From contig NZ_LYRP01000033.1 of the NCBI RefSeq assembly GCF_001655675.1, positions 62,001 through 126,000 of the forward strand: DNA of 64,000 nucleotides, in the 5' to 3' direction. The number at the start of each line of letters is the position of its first letter. Position 1 is the first letter of the stretch. This document shows, in pieces, positions 33,550 to 44,200 of the stretch. The position numbers and the translations under genes are program-made. The stretch is from Mangrovibacter phragmitis (GTDB taxonomy: Bacteria > Pseudomonadota > Gammaproteobacteria > Enterobacterales > Enterobacteriaceae). The notes beneath the pieces were generated by a model, which was given only the letters and a program-made list of their open reading frames with translations, made no database searches and was not told where the DNA came from.

Positions 33550-34959
33550 ATGCTCAAACCAGCCTGTGGTATGGCGTTATTACCATTGCTCATTTCGGTA
33601 GCTGTTTGCGCTGCAGAAAACCCCAATCTTATGGACAGAGCTGCACAAGGTGATTTATCTGCACCTGGTGGAGCAAGGCGCATTACTCAGGATCAAACCC
33701 AGGCGTTACGCGACTCCCTCAGTGATAAACCCGCAAAAAATGTAATTTTGCTGATTGGCGATGGCATGGGTGATTCTGAAATTACGGCTGCACGTAATTA
33801 TGCGATGGGGGCAGGTGGTTATTTCAAGGGCATTGACGCACTGCCGCTTACCGGCCAGTACACCCACTACTCACTCGATAAACAAACCCATAAACCTGAC
33901 TATGTTACAGATTCAGCGGCATCGGCTACTGCGTGGAGTACCGGGGTGAAAACCTACAACGGTGCGCTGGGTGTGGATGTGAATAGCAAGCCTCACCCCA
34001 CTATTCTGGAGCTGGCAAAAGCCGCCGGGCTGGCCACCGGTAATGTTTCCACAGCCGAAATTCAGGATGCCACACCAGCGGCGCTGGTTGCTCATGTAAC
34101 ATCTCGTAAGTGCTATGGCCCAACAGCAACACTGGAAAAATGCGCGGCGAATGCCCTGCAAAACGGTGGGGCGGGGTCTATCAGTGAACAATTATTGAAT
34201 GCCCGTGCCGATGTAACTTTAGGCGGTGGTGCCAAAACCTTCGCAGAAAACGCCGTTGCTGGCGACTGGGCCGGGATGTCTTTGCTTGAACAGGCCGAAA
34301 AACGAGGCTACCAGGTGGTAACGGATGCTAACGCACTTGAGGCTGTTCAGTCTGCGAATCAGAGTAAGCCGGTGCTGGGGTTATTCTCTGAGGGCAATAT
34401 GCCTGTACGCTGGAATGGCCCAAAAGCCTCGCACTATGGCAACCTGGAAAAACCACCTGTCACCTGTGAAGTGAACCCGGCGCGCACCGCGTCAGTGCCA
34501 ACACTTGCTCAAATGACAGAGAAAGCTATTAACCTGCTCAGCCAGAATAAAAAAGGGTTCTTCTTGCAGGTAGAAGGGGCATCGATTGATAAGCAGGATC
34601 ACGCGGCGAACCCATGTGGGCAAATTGGTGAAACTGTGGACCTGGATGAAGCCGTACAAAAAGCACTGGCGTTTGCGCGTGAGGACGGCAATACCCTGGT
34701 GATTGTAACCGCAGACCATGCGCACGCCAGCCAGATTATTCCGCCAAAGACCAGAGCTCCGGGCCTGACTCAGGCACTGAATACCAAAGATGGCGCCATT
34801 ATGGTGATGAGCTACGGTAATTCGGAAGAGGATTCCCAGGCGCATACGGGTACACAGTTGCGGGTGGCGGCTTACGGCCCTCATGCTGCTAACGTTGTGG
34901 GCCTGACAGACCAGACCGATTTATTCTGGACGATGAAAAACGCCTTAGGCCTTGAGTAA
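33550..34959 (+). CDS. phoA: Alkaline phosphatase
   Basis: This is a periplasmic homodimeric zinc/magnesium phosphomonoesterase that releases phosphate during starvation. The signal peptide [21 protein letters not shown] is followed by the mature protein. Motifs are [19 protein letters not shown] (metal Asp), the nucleophile Ser in [42 protein letters not shown] and [14 protein letters not shown]. Two disulphide cysteine pairs are kept. The length (469) equals E. coli PhoA. In E. coli psiF follows in the same operon; here it is missing and a hairpin follows within 30 bp. Confidence 0.96.
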   Translation: MLKPACGMALLPLLISVAVCAAENPNLMDRAAQGDLSAPGGARRITQDQTQALRDSLSDKPAKNVILLIGDGMGDSEITAARNYAMGAGGYFKGIDALPLTGQYTHYSLDKQTHKPDYVTDSAASATAWSTGVKTYNGALGVDVNSKPHPTILELAKAAGLATGNVSTAEIQDATPAALVAHVTSRKCYGPTATLEKCAANALQNGGAGSISEQLLNARADVTLGGGAKTFAENAVAGDWAGMSLLEQAEKRGYQVVTDANALEAVQSANQSKPVLGLFSEGNMPVRWNGPKASHYGNLEKPPVTCEVNPARTASVPTLAQMTEKAINLLSQNKKGFFLQVEGASIDKQDHAANPCGQIGETVDLDEAVQKALAFAREDGNTLVIVTADHAHASQIIPPKTRAPGLTQALNTKDGAIMVMSYGNSEEDSQAHTGTQLRVAAYGPHAANVVGLTDQTDLFWTMKNALGLE

Positions 34960-34987
34960 CCACGCCCTGGGCAACAAGCAAATAAAT

Positions 34988-35011
34988 GGCGCGCATTTGT
35001 GTTTGCGCGCC
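34988..35011. terminator. Hairpin between phoA and proC
   Basis: GGCGCGCA (34988-34995) pairs with TGCGCGCC (35004-35011). It lies between convergent genes; the T-tract is weak, so efficiency is uncertain. Confidence 0.6.
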
Positions 35012-35042
35012 AGTATTGAATACCCGGCAATCGCCTCTAAGT

Positions 35043-35852
35043 TCAGCTTTTACTGAGTGCTTTGGATTTTTCCATACACTGCTGTATAGCTTCAATAACT
35101 GCGGAACGGAACCCTTTTTCTTCAAGCACTTTTACCGCTTCAATGGTAGTTCCACCTGGCGAACACACCATATCTTTCAATGCTCCCGGGTGTTGCCCGG
35201 TTTCCAGAACCATTTTGGCTGACCCCATTACAGCCTGAGCTGCAAAACGGTATGCCTGGGCGCGCGGCATGCCACCCAGCACGGCGGCATCGGCCATGGC
35301 TTCAATAAACATGAACACATAAGCCGGAGATGAGCCACTGACACCCACAACCGGGTGAATCATGGCTTCGCTGACAACTTCTGCTTCGCCAAAACTGCGG
35401 AATATCTCCAGAACGTCCTGCAGATCTTCTTCTGTGATAAGTGCGTTAGAAGTTACCGACGTCATGCCCATATTCACCAGCGAGGGAGTGTTCGGCATGG
35501 CCCGAATGATTTTGCGGTCATGGCCTACTGCAGTCGCCAGTTGATCCAAAGTGACACCGGCTGCGACAGAAACCAGCACTGCATCTTTATTCAGGCTGCT
35601 GTTTATGTTGCTGAGCACCTGAAGAATGATGTTGGGTTTAACGGCTGCGAAAATTATATCGGCCTGTACAGCAACCTCTTCTGCACTTTCTGCGGCGTTA
35701 ATTCCCCATTGTTGATGCAGTGCGGTGACTTTATCGGCGGATGGGGTATAGACCCAGATTTGGCTGGCAGCGACTTTGCCGCTGTTAATTAACCCGCCGA
35801 GAATCGCTTTCCCCATATTTCCACAACCAATAAAGCCTATTTTTCTGTCCAC
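35043..35852 (-). CDS. proC: Pyrroline-5-carboxylate reductase
   Basis: This enzyme catalyses the last step of proline synthesis, reducing pyrroline-5-carboxylate with NADPH. It has the N-terminal Rossmann motif IGFIGCGNMGKAILGGL, IRAMPNTPSLVNMGMT in the middle, and the family signature PGALKDMVCSPGGTTIEAVK-VLEEKGFR near the C-terminus. Its 269 residues equal the E. coli length. It is a single gene, convergent with phoA; dgcC, which sits between them in E. coli, is absent. Confidence 0.97.
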   Translation of the reverse strand: MDRKIGFIGCGNMGKAILGGLINSGKVAASQIWVYTPSADKVTALHQQWGINAAESAEEVAVQADIIFAAVKPNIILQVLSNINSSLNKDAVLVSVAAGVTLDQLATAVGHDRKIIRAMPNTPSLVNMGMTSVTSNALITEEDLQDVLEIFRSFGEAEVVSEAMIHPVVGVSGSSPAYVFMFIEAMADAAVLGGMPRAQAYRFAAQAVMGSAKMVLETGQHPGALKDMVCSPGGTTIEAVKVLEEKGFRSAVIEAIQQCMEKSKALSKS

Positions 35853-35956
35853 GCGTCGCTCCCGTAAGTTGATGTTTCTTTGATGTTAACAAGCATAGAT
35901 TACCCCGGTTTCACTGAGTATGAAACCGCAGCCAGGCACCAGGATGCGGGCAGGGG

Positions 35957-36706
35957 TTAAATCCAGTTGTCGTCATCGCTGTTAAACCCGTCGCCGAAAC
36001 CACTGCCAAAATCAGTGTTGTTATCCAGAAAGGAATTATCATTGCCGGTAAATGAATTATCATCTCCCAGCCCCGGGTCGCCATAAAATTGGTCTGCGGT
36101 ATCGGTAAATTCCTGGTTGCCATCGGGCTGAAATGCTGTGTCGTTACCCTGAATGCCGGGCATAAAGCCATTCAGGCCGGAAGCAGGTTCGTTAATGATA
36201 TTCACGATTTCCTCCGGGCGAGATGAATGGAACAGACCAGTAAGCATATTCCCCAGTACCATACCGCCGGCAACACCCGCAGCGGTTTGCAGGGCGCCCG
36301 TAAGGAAACCACCGCCACTACGCCCATTATATGGCGTATAAGTGCTCTGCTGTGGGGGATATCCAACGGGGGGTTGTGCTGCGGAGTAACCCGCCTGTGG
36401 CTGAGGTGTGGCGGTATGCCCACCACCAAACAACCCTGACAGAAAACCTCCACTTTTGGGGTGGGCGGCTTCGGTTTGCAACTGGCTGACCTGGTCTTGC
36501 AATTGCTGAATTTGGCTGTGAAGTTTGCGAATAGCGGCATCCTGAATTAACAGCGTCTGCGCCATATAATAAGGCGCTTCGGGTTGTTTTGTGAGGTGTT
36601 GCTGGATTAATTGCATGGCCTGCTCATCACGAGGTGAGCCGCTGTGTTCAGCTGTTTCAAGGCGCTGAAACAGCCCGTCTATCAGGTTCTTTTCTTCGGG
36701 TTGCAT
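35957..36706 (-). CDS. DUF2076 family protein (249 aa)
   Basis: This is a multi-part protein of unknown function that matches the DUF2076 layout. A helical N-terminal domain (MQPEEKNLIDGLFQRLETAE, TLLIQDAAIRKLHSQIQQLQ) continues into a short coiled coil (LQDQVSQLQTEA). Then come the glycine-rich GGFLSGLFGGG, a Pro/Gln/Tyr-rich linker, GRSGGGFLTGALQTAAGVAGGMVLGNML (cited in part), and a C-terminal tail of Asp/Asn/Gly/Phe repeats (DDNSFTGNDNSFLDNNTDF) ending DDDNWI. The acidic repeat tail looks disordered. It occupies the place where E. coli has yaiI. TGCAGGAGATACAC lies before the ATG. Confidence 0.8.
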   Translation of the reverse strand: MQPEEKNLIDGLFQRLETAEHSGSPRDEQAMQLIQQHLTKQPEAPYYMAQTLLIQDAAIRKLHSQIQQLQDQVSQLQTEAAHPKSGGFLSGLFGGGHTATPQPQAGYSAAQPPVGYPPQQSTYTPYNGRSGGGFLTGALQTAAGVAGGMVLGNMLTGLFHSSRPEEIVNIINEPASGLNGFMPGIQGNDTAFQPDGNQEFTDTADQFYGDPGLGDDNSFTGNDNSFLDNNTDFGSGFGDGFNSDDDNWI

Positions 36707-36871
36707 AATGTGTATCTCCTGCAGGTGAAGTATTCAGTGTGCATCATTTACGTGCAGTATAAAGGGGCTACAGCGTAAAGCTTTTCATAATATTGTTACC
36801 GTTTGCAGGCCATTGCTCTTGTGTTTCACCGGGTATTTCCAGTATGGTTATTGCCCGCTTCTGACATGAAT

Positions 36872-36889
36872 TGTTTACAGTGAATTTTA
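36872..36889 (+). promoter_or_regulatory. Weak TyrR box upstream of aroL
   Basis: TGTTTA-CAGTGA-ATTTTA matches the TyrR palindrome TGTAAA-N6-TTTACA at 8 of 12 positions. It lies 48 bp upstream of the strong box; pairs of strong and weak TyrR boxes are usual. Confidence 0.45.
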
Positions 36890-36937
36890 TTAGAGAATCC
36901 TTGTGTAATAAGGAGTTTCTTGTTTTAGAAATCTAAA

Positions 36938-36955
36938 TGTAATGAAAGATTTACA
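36938..36955 (+). promoter_or_regulatory. Strong TyrR box upstream of aroL
   Basis: TGTAAT-GAAAGA-TTTACA matches the TyrR consensus at 11 of 12 positions, 85 bp before the aroL start. TyrR with tyrosine represses aroL in E. coli. No TrpR operator is obvious. Confidence 0.75.
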
Positions 36956-37039
36956 TGTGTACAGGGCCTGATTAATGGTAAAGTGGCAGGCCACTGATAC
37001 CTGTTATCGTTCGTTGTGAAAAAAGAGGAATGTAAATCC

Positions 37040-37576
37040 ATGACGCAACCCATTTTTCTTGTTGGCCCCAGGGGAAGCGGAAAAACCACTATTGGTCAGG
37101 CGCTGGCCCAGGCGCTGGGGCTGCAGTTTATTGATACCGATCACTGGTTACTCTCAACAAGCGGAATGTCTGTGGCAGAAATCGTGGAGCAGGAAGGCTG
37201 GGATGGTTTCCGTCTGCGGGAAAGCCAGGCTCTGAAGTCGGCAACCCAGCCAGGTGCAGTGGTTGCGACCGGTGGGGGTATAGTACTGCGCGACGAAAAC
37301 CGTGAGTTTATGCGTGAGCAAGGGCTGGTTCTTTATTTGCGCGCCTCTGTGGATACGCTGACTAATCGTCTTGAAGCGTTTCCCGATGAAGGCCAGCGCC
37401 CTACGCTAACAGGCAAAACAATTACCGATGAAATTTCTGAAGTACTGGCAGCGCGTGAAGCGCTCTACCAGCAATCTGCTCATCACTTTATTGATGCTTC
37501 TCAGAGCCCTTCTGAAATCGTTGCCGATATTCTGCAACGTATTCCGGCTTCCGGTGCCAGCAAAGCGGCCAGCTAA
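37040..37576 (+). CDS. aroL: Shikimate kinase II
   Basis: This P-loop kinase phosphorylates shikimate on the way to chorismate and aromatic amino acids. It has Walker [10 protein letters not shown] at residues 10-18, the shikimate-binding DTDHWL (Asp33-Asp35 region) and FRLRESQAL, plus [15 protein letters not shown]. Length is 178, close to the 174 of E. coli AroL. The ATG at 37040 is preferred over one eight codons upstream because the family begins MTQP at this point. TyrR boxes lie upstream. In E. coli yaiA and aroM follow; here yaiA is gone and aroM lies 300 bp away. Confidence 0.93.
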   Translation: MTQPIFLVGPRGSGKTTIGQALAQALGLQFIDTDHWLLSTSGMSVAEIVEQEGWDGFRLRESQALKSATQPGAVVATGGGIVLRDENREFMREQGLVLYLRASVDTLTNRLEAFPDEGQRPTLTGKTITDEISEVLAAREALYQQSAHHFIDASQSPSEIVADILQRIPASGASKAAS

Positions 37577-37642
37577 TTCCTTTAATTCCCCGGCTTACAT
37601 GGATTACCGCTATACTAACTATGTGTGGTGGAGATGTTAACA

Positions 37643-37678
37643 CAAAGAATACGGTGGGTAAGAAACCTGTATTCTTTG
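37643..37678. repeat. 10-bp inverted repeat between aroL and aroM
   Basis: CAAAGAATAC (37643-37652) and GTATTCTTTG (37669-37678) are perfect arms with a 16-bp loop. It lies in the 300-bp aroL-aroM spacer, which holds no gene. It could be an aroL terminator with a poor U-tract or a regulatory site. Confidence 0.45.
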
Positions 37679-37850
37679 CGGTTGGCATTGTGCCTGTATC
37701 AGTCAGCATCTCCCTGCGCAACGGTGTGTAACCATGGTTTTTATCTGCTGGTTTATCAGTATCTGCTCATGTTTAGATGCCGTGATTTACGTTTGGTTAC
37801 GATTGGTAAATCTATTCACAAGACTTTTTACCAATTGCTGCCAGAATTAA

Positions 37851-37867
37851 TGATCATTTTATGATCA
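37851..37867 (+). promoter_or_regulatory. Palindrome just before aroM
   Basis: TGATCAT-TTT-ATGATCA is a perfect 7-bp inverted repeat ending 9 bp before the first ATG of aroM, where a ribosome site would be expected. It could hide or position the ribosome site, or be an operator. Confidence 0.4.
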
Positions 37868-37876
37868 ATTTTTCCA

Positions 37877-38617
37877 ATGCAGTGGTTAAAGACCATGTTA
37901 AATCAAGCTGTTATAGATCATGGTAAAAATGTGTTGCAGTCGACAATGGCGATACTGTGTATCGACACTATGCCCGTCGGTGAAATGCTGCCTTTACTGT
38001 CTGAGCATATTTCTGAGCAACAAATTACTTACCTTACTCTTCTGGGTAACAAAACACATGCCGAAGTGCTGGCGCAATACGGGGCTGATGACGACGCCAG
38101 CGAACCAACTATTTTGGCGTTACTGGCCGATTTTCAACGTGTTCGTTTATCGCGATACAAAATTGAACAGGCATTACACGCTATCCTTAAGGTTCTGGAT
38201 AACCAGGGTTTTGAAGTAATTTTGTTGTTAAGCCATGTGCGTTTTCATGGCCTGCACACCGCAAATGCGATGTTGCTCGAACCTGAACGCCTGATCCCTC
38301 CATTGGTTGCCTCCATTGTGGGTGGGCATCAGGTTGGTGTCATCCTGCCTCAACCAGAGTTTCAGGCAGGCCAGGAAGCAAAATGGGGGCGGTTATATAT
38401 GTCGCCAGTGTATGGTCTGGCAAACCCATTAACCCAGGATGATGACGCTTTAGTGGCTACCGGGCGTAAAATGATGGACCAGGGTGCAGATGTTTTAGTG
38501 CTGGATAGTCCTTGCTATCAAATAAAGCACAGAGATTTATTGCAAAAGGCGCTTGATATACCAGTATTATTGTCTAACACACTGGTGGCGAGGCTTGCCA
38601 GTGAAATCATGAACTGA
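37877..38617 (+). CDS. aroM: AroM family protein
   Basis: This is a conserved cytoplasmic protein of unknown biochemical function, linked in E. coli to aroL and TyrR control. The core follows E. coli AroM: VGEMLPLLSEHISEQQITYLTLLG, LDNQGFEVILLLSH, LEPERLIPPLVASIVGGHQVGVI (parts cited), and RDLLQKALDIPVLLSNTLVARLA. Relatives are in the Asp/Glu/hydantoin racemase-like superfamily, and the GADVLVLDSPCY stretch has a cysteine in the right place. The N-terminus is uncertain: E. coli starts near the MAILCID segment, about 23 residues in, and no start here has a good ribosome site. Identity to E. coli appears only moderate. Confidence 0.8.
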   Translation: MQWLKTMLNQAVIDHGKNVLQSTMAILCIDTMPVGEMLPLLSEHISEQQITYLTLLGNKTHAEVLAQYGADDDASEPTILALLADFQRVRLSRYKIEQALHAILKVLDNQGFEVILLLSHVRFHGLHTANAMLLEPERLIPPLVASIVGGHQVGVILPQPEFQAGQEAKWGRLYMSPVYGLANPLTQDDDALVATGRKMMDQGADVLVLDSPCYQIKHRDLLQKALDIPVLLSNTLVARLASEIMN

Positions 38618-38690
38618 CTTGTGAATTTGGGTGACGGCCTGCAATTTGCTGTTTATAGTGTTTTTTTGTCAGTTCATAAGGGTTCAGTAA

Positions 38691-38975
38691 ATGCTTCAGT
38701 CGAATGAATATTTTGACGGTAATGTGAAATCCATTGGTTTTGTTAGCGAAAGTGCCGGCCGGGCCAGTGTTGGGGTGATGGAACCCGGAGAATACACTTT
38801 TGGTACCGGGCAGGCGGAAGAAATGACCGTTGTTTCCGGGGCGTTAACGGTACAACTGCCAGGTGAAAGTGAATGGAATACTTTTGGACCGGGTGCCCAG
38901 TTTAATGTACCTGCTAACAGCGAATTTCACCTGAAAGTGGCTGAAGCAACCGCGTATTTGTGCCGCTACTTATAA
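38691..38975 (+). CDS. ppnP: Pyrimidine/purine nucleoside phosphorylase
   Basis: This small cupin-fold enzyme (94 aa, formerly YaiE) cleaves many purine and pyrimidine nucleosides with phosphate. The whole protein matches E. coli Ppn[73 protein letters not shown] precedes the ATG. It is followed by two terminators. Confidence 0.95.
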   Translation: MLQSNEYFDGNVKSIGFVSESAGRASVGVMEPGEYTFGTGQAEEMTVVSGALTVQLPGESEWNTFGPGAQFNVPANSEFHLKVAEATAYLCRYL

Positions 38976-39036
38976 GCGGTTAGCAATGAAATGAAAGGTA
39001 GGGAAAGCCCATTTTATGGTGCTTTAACCTGGTGCG

Positions 39037-39063
39037 AACCCCACTAAAAAAGTGGGGTTTTGT
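39037..39063 (+). terminator. Terminator of ppnP
   Basis: AACCCCACT (39037-39045) and AGTGGGGTT (39051-39059) surround AAAAA, with a T-run following. Confidence 0.8.
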
Positions 39064-39105
39064 TATTGTATGCTAAGGCGAACAGGCAGATTGGCGATTC
39101 ACCTG

Positions 39106-39128
39106 AGCCCGCACTCTCACGGGCTTTT
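39106..39128 (+). terminator. Second terminator between ppnP and rdgC
   Basis: AGCCCG (39106-39111) and CGGGCT (39120-39125) surround an 8-bp loop, followed by TTTTC. It is oriented like ppnP and protects the convergent rdgC. Confidence 0.6.
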
Positions 39129-39159
39129 CTGTTTGCTTACCGGCACAAGCCTTGCTGGC

Positions 39160-40077
39160 TTACTGGTTAGTTGCTTCCCCACCGAGCGCTTCAGTCAGTT
39201 GAGCAATCAGGGCAGACAGTTCGCCAGTCATCAACGTAAAATCAGCATCAAAGCGTTGCGCGACATCCTCACGGTCGATATCGTCATTCTGCTCACGTAA
39301 TTCGTCGGCGAATTTTAAGCGTTTCAGCGAGCCGTCGTCCGCAATCACAAATTGCACGCGCTGTTGCCAGTCCAGAGCCAGTTTGGTGACTACTTTACCG
39401 GCATCAATATGCACGGTGATTTCGTCAGTCATCAGATCCTGTTTTTTGCAGCGTACCACACCACCACCTTCCAGAATGGCTTTGAGCTCAGCTTCATCCA
39501 GCAACTGAAACCCTTGCGGAACATTACCCGTTTTCAGCCATTCAGTGAGGCTGAGCTCAATGGGGTTTGCCATGCTGAGCGGCACAACGGGTAATGAACC
39601 GAGGCTTTTGCGCAGCAATGCCAGTGTGTCTTCTGCTTTTTTGGCACTGGCGCTGTCTACCATGATCAGGCCATTGACAGTGTCAATCCACATCATGGTC
39701 TGGCTGAAACGGCTGAATGCCCTGGGCAGTAAGTCTTGCAGCACTTCATCTTTGAGTGAGTCTTTTTCTGTTTTGCGTAGCTTGCGCCCCTGGTCGGCTT
39801 CGAGTTTATTAATTTTTGCTTCCAGTGACTGCTTGATAACAGGTGAAGGGATAATCTTTTCTTCTTTGCGGGCACAAATCATAATTTGCCCGGCTACAGC
39901 GTGAGTTAATGCATCGCCACCTTTGGCTCCCATCGGTGCAACCCAGCCTGTTTTTGCCATATCCTGGCTACCGCATGGGCGAAATGCCATATCAGCCAGT
40001 TTTTGTTCCATTTCTTCCGCACGCAGTGATACGTCACGGTTTAAGCGGTAGACCATTAAATTTTTGAACCACAGCAT
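39160..40077 (-). CDS. rdgC: Recombination-associated protein RdgC
   Basis: This is a ring-shaped dimeric DNA-binding protein that limits RecA and is required in replication-restart mutants. The N-terminus [16 protein letters not shown] and the block [20 protein letters not shown] are diagnostic, as are [27 protein letters not shown] and SLTEWLKTG. Its 305 residues match the E. coli length (303). The frame extends 65 codons upstream, but homology and the start at 40077 are clear. It is divergent to mak, as in E. coli. Confidence 0.96.
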   Translation of the reverse strand: MLWFKNLMVYRLNRDVSLRAEEMEQKLADMAFRPCGSQDMAKTGWVAPMGAKGGDALTHAVAGQIMICARKEEKIIPSPVIKQSLEAKINKLEADQGRKLRKTEKDSLKDEVLQDLLPRAFSRFSQTMMWIDTVNGLIMVDSASAKKAEDTLALLRKSLGSLPVVPLSMANPIELSLTEWLKTGNVPQGFQLLDEAELKAILEGGGVVRCKKQDLMTDEITVHIDAGKVVTKLALDWQQRVQFVIADDGSLKRLKFADELREQNDDIDREDVAQRFDADFTLMTGELSALIAQLTEALGGEATNQ

Positions 40078-40203
40078 GTTTGTTCCCCGGCTGTTAGTAA
40101 AAAGGCAGCGGGCATGATACCCAATTGGCGCGAGCCTTTCATTGCCTTTTCCTGATACGCAACATAGGCTCTGTTCATTGGGCCAGAAAATAAGGAGTGA
40201 CAG

Positions 40204-41115
40204 GTGAGAATTGGCATTGATCTGGGTGGGACAAAAACGGAAGTAATAGCCTTGAGTGACGCGGGTGAGCAACTATTTCGCCACCGGGTGGCAACCCCAC
40301 ACGGTGATTACCAGGAAACATTGAATGTCATTGTTGAGTTAGTTAACCAGGCTCAGGCCCATACCGGGCAACAGGGTACTGTCGGCATTGGTATTCCGGG
40401 AACCTTGTCACCACAAACGCACCTGGTCAAAAACGCCAATTCTGTTTGGCTTAATGGGCAGCCTCTGGACCAGGATCTCACCGCAAAATTAGGGCAACCG
40501 GTTCGCCTGGCAAATGATGCCAACTGCCTTGCGGTGTCTGAAGCTGTTGATGGCGCGGCAGCGGGTGCCGGGGTGGTATTCGCAGTGATTATTGGCACCG
40601 GGTGTGGCGCCGGAATCGCCATTGGTGGGCGCTGCCATGCGGGAGGCAACGGGACTGCCGGTGAGTGGGGGCACAATCCACTGCCGTGGATGGATGACGA
40701 TGAGCTACGCTACCGGAATGACGTTGCTTGCTATTGCGGGCAGCGTGGCTGCATTGAGACCTTTATCTCCGGGACAGGCTTCGCGACCGATTACCAGCGG
40801 CTGAGTGGCCACTCACTTCGTGGTAGTGATATTGTCGCCAGGGCAGCAGGTGGTGATACTCTGGCAGAGCAGGCCTTATGCCGCTATGAACAGAGGCTGG
40901 CTAAATCTCTGGCTCATGTAGTGAACCTGCTTGATCCGGATGTGATTGTGCTCGGTGGTGGGATGAGCAATGTTGACCGCTGGTACCAAACCGTGCCGGG
41001 GTTGATGAATAACTGGGTATTTGGGGGCGAATGCACCACTCCGGTTCTCAAGGCAAAACACGGTGATTCCAGTGGTGTCCGTGGCGCTGCCTGGTTATGG
41101 CCGCAGGAGAAATAA
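40204..41115 (+). CDS. mak: Fructokinase (manno(fructo)kinase), ROK family
   Basis: This cytoplasmic ATP-dependent sugar kinase phosphorylates fructose (and mannose more slowly). It has the ROK start [22 protein letters not shown], the phosphate loops IGIPGTLSP and [15 protein letters not shown], and the zinc-binding cluster [18 protein letters not shown]. The 303 residues align end to end with E. coli Mak ([18 protein letters not shown]-type ending). It starts with GTG at 40204 after AAGGAGTGACAG. In E. coli araJ follows; here araJ is missing. Confidence 0.94.
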   Translation: MRIGIDLGGTKTEVIALSDAGEQLFRHRVATPHGDYQETLNVIVELVNQAQAHTGQQGTVGIGIPGTLSPQTHLVKNANSVWLNGQPLDQDLTAKLGQPVRLANDANCLAVSEAVDGAAAGAGVVFAVIIGTGCGAGIAIGGRCHAGGNGTAGEWGHNPLPWMDDDELRYRNDVACYCGQRGCIETFISGTGFATDYQRLSGHSLRGSDIVARAAGGDTLAEQALCRYEQRLAKSLAHVVNLLDPDVIVLGGGMSNVDRWYQTVPGLMNNWVFGGECTTPVLKAKHGDSSGVRGAAWLWPQEK

Positions 41116-41224
41116 GCCCAAACCCAGGGTCAGCAAGTGTCAGTGTGAAAGTGAGCCATTACTGACACCGTTTTTGACGTGGCTTTTGGCAAAAACGGGT
41201 GTATTGCTAAAGGGTATCGCAGGT

Positions 41225-41255
41225 GTGAGTACAGCTGCATATTGCCTGTACTCAC
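41225..41255. terminator. Hairpin between mak and sbcC
   Basis: GTGAGTACAG (41225-41234) pairs with CTGTACTCAC (41246-41255). It lies between convergent stop codons, with no T-tract. It may be a weak terminator or an operator-like repeat. Confidence 0.45.
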
Positions 41256-41293
41256 GCCCTGCACAGCAGTGAGCCATCACTTACTTTTGTGCG

Positions 41294-44200
41294 CTAGCTG
41301 TCCACAGCGAAATGTTTATCCAGCCGGCTGTACCCCAGCCCGTTCACTTTACGGACTTTTATTTGCACCGGAATACGCTCTTTCATTGCGGCTACATGGC
41401 TGATAACACCAATGATTTTTCCGCTGGCATTGAGAGTATCCAGTGCATCAAGGGCGGTATCCAGTGTTTCTGCATCCAGGGTGCCAAAGCCTTCATCAAG
41501 GAATAATGAGTCAATACGTGTTTTATGGCTAACCAGGTCAGACAACGCCAGCGCCAGCGCCAGGCTGACCAGGAAGCTTTCCCCACCTGACAATGTTCGG
41601 GTATCACGCACTGCATCGGCCTGCCAGGTGTCCACCACTTGCAATTCCAGTGCTTCGTTGTCTTTACGTTGTAACAGATAACGCCCATGTAACCGGTGCA
41701 GTTGCTGGTTAGCCAGCCACACAAGGTTATCCAGTGTCAGCCCCTGTGCAAACTTGCGGAACTTATCACCTTCTTTTGAGCCGATCATTTCATTCAACGC
41801 GCCCCAGTCGGTGACTAATTGCTGCTGTTGTTCAAGGGAGTGAAGCAGACTTTGTTGTTGTTCTCTTTGGCGGGTATCGTGCACCAGTTGCTGGCGCAAT
41901 GCCCCCTGGCCGGAGGTATTCTCACGCCACTGAGTGTTAACCAGCGCCAGTTGTGCTTCCAGCTCACTCTGGGTGTTCTGCTCGCTAAGGTGCTCTGGCC
42001 GTGCCGCAATATGCGTGGCAAGCTGTTGTTTAGCCTGTTCTGCCAGTGCTGTTTGCTGTTGTACCTGTTGAGCCAGGGCGGCCAGACGGTCTGCCAGTTG
42101 CTGGCGAGTGGTGTCATCGAGCAATGCCGCCGTCATGGCTTCTGTGGATGCAAACTGGCTGGCCTGCAGGGCGTTATCCAGTGCGAGCTGGTGCTGTGCC
42201 AGTTGCTCTTTTTCTTGCTGCAACTGTTGGGTCAGCGCTTCAGACTGGCTGTGTAACGCCACCCATTCGCTGTTATGGCGTGACCAGTCCTGAATCCGCT
42301 GTTGCTGAGTCTCTTCGTCGGGTAGCGGTGTATCACTGCCATCGTCTTCCAGTGTCCGGAGGATTAGCCTGATGGCTTCGTCGTCTGTATTCAATTGTGC
42401 CAGCAAGGTTTGTTGCCGGAGGAATTGTTCACGGTGTTTTTCACGAGCAGCCAGCCAGGCTTCAACTTCACCGGGTTGCGGCCAGGGCAATTGCCATGTT
42501 GCCAGTGTTGTTTGCAGTATGAGGCGTTGTTGTTCGCACGATTGTGATAATTCGGTGACTTGCGCCCGGGTCTGATCTACCAGCGCTTGTTGCCCCAGCC
42601 ATACCTGGTGTGCCTGGAGTTGAGCCTGGTAAGCGTCATTGTCGCTCAGCCACTGCGTGATATCGTCACCTGGTGCCGCCGACAGGTTCAGCGCATGGCA
42701 TAATTCGGCCCATTGCTGTTGATGGTGTTCCAGTGCCTGTTCAACGCTGGCCTGCTGGCGGGTTAATTGTTCTGTTTGTGCAGCCAGTGCATCATGCTGG
42801 CCTTTTAACGTTGCACCTTCTTCTGCCAGAAGGCGCTTACGCTCTTCCAGTTCAGTTTTGCGCCGCTGGTTTTCGTCTGGTTTCAGTGCCTGGTAATGGG
42901 CAACTGCCGGGTGCTCTGTTGCTCCACATAATGGGCAGGGTTGGCCAGCCTGCAGGCGTTCCCGCTCGGCATTCAGGTTAACAATGGCGCTTTCCAGCTC
43001 ACAGATCCTTGCTACGTCCTGGTACTGCTGGTTAACTTCGGCCCAGGTTTTGCGCCGTTCGGCAAGTTGTTCTCCTGCCTGTTGATAACGTTGCTGCTGT
43101 TCATTGCGTTGCTGTTGTAACTGTTGGTACTGTTGCTGAAGTGGGGCAAACTCAAACGCCAGGCGCCGGAGTTGTTCGCGTTTTGCCTGGTGTTGCTGGT
43201 GTTCTGCCAGGCGCGCAACGGTTTCGTCAGCGGTTAATGAGAGTGCCGGGTGTGCCTGTGTTGCCAGTTTTTCTTGCTGTGCCGTCAGGGTTTGCTGCAA
43301 GGCTGTAAGTTGTTTGCTGTCATCCCGATAGCGGGCAAAGCTGCTGCGCCAGCCTGCCAGTTCGTGCTGCCATTCACCCACGGCTTTGTGTTCGCTCAGC
43401 CAGTCAGTAATGGCCTGGCGTTGCTTTTGTATATAAGTGGATTTATTACGGGCTGAAAGCCATACCTGCTGGCGCACCAGGCCCGCAGTGCTCAGGCGTT
43501 GTGATAACGCAACCAGTTGCTGTTCCAGGTGGTGAACCCGTGCCATCTGGTCTGTACATGTCTGCCAGACAGGGCGTAATTTTTCGGCGGGCAGCGCGAG
43601 TGCCAGGCGTGCGCGGTCTGGTTCAGCAGCCTCAAAATCACGCTTCGCCTGGGCCAGTTTTTGCTCAAGCTGGCTGATTTGCTGCTGTTGCTGCGTTAAT
43701 TGTTGCAACCACTGAACTGCAGACTGCACCTGGCGTTGTTGCGTAAGCAACTGCTGCTCCTGCTGTACCAGAGAGGAAACCTGGTTTTCCAGCTCTGCCC
43801 GTTCACCGTCCGTAAGGCACTGCACACTACTGGCTTTGGCCTGTAACTGTTCCAGTTGTTGTTTGTGTTGTTTCCATGTGTCGAAAATCAGCGCGGATAT
43901 TTGCCCATAAATCTCGGTGCCGGTGAGTTCTTCCAGTAATTCTGCCCGTGCTTTTGCATCGGCATTAAGAAAAGCGGCAAATTGTCCCTGAGAGAGCAAC
44001 ATTGAGCGAGTGAACCGGTCATAGTCCAGCCCGGTCAGGCGGGCAATGGTTTCCAGTTTGTCTTTCACTTTATCGGCTACAATTTTGCCATCTGCGCAAC
44101 GCGCCAGTTCCACTCTTGGCGCCTGGAGTTTTCCATCGGGCTGGTTGCGTGCCCGGTTCTGGCTCCAGAAGGCTCGCCAGGCAACGCCTTTGACTTCGAA

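Noticed and set aside
39208-40272. Upstream extension of rdgC to 40272
   Set aside because: The added 65 residues overlap the mak start region and have no family counterpart; the RdgC N-terminus MLWFKN begins at 40077.
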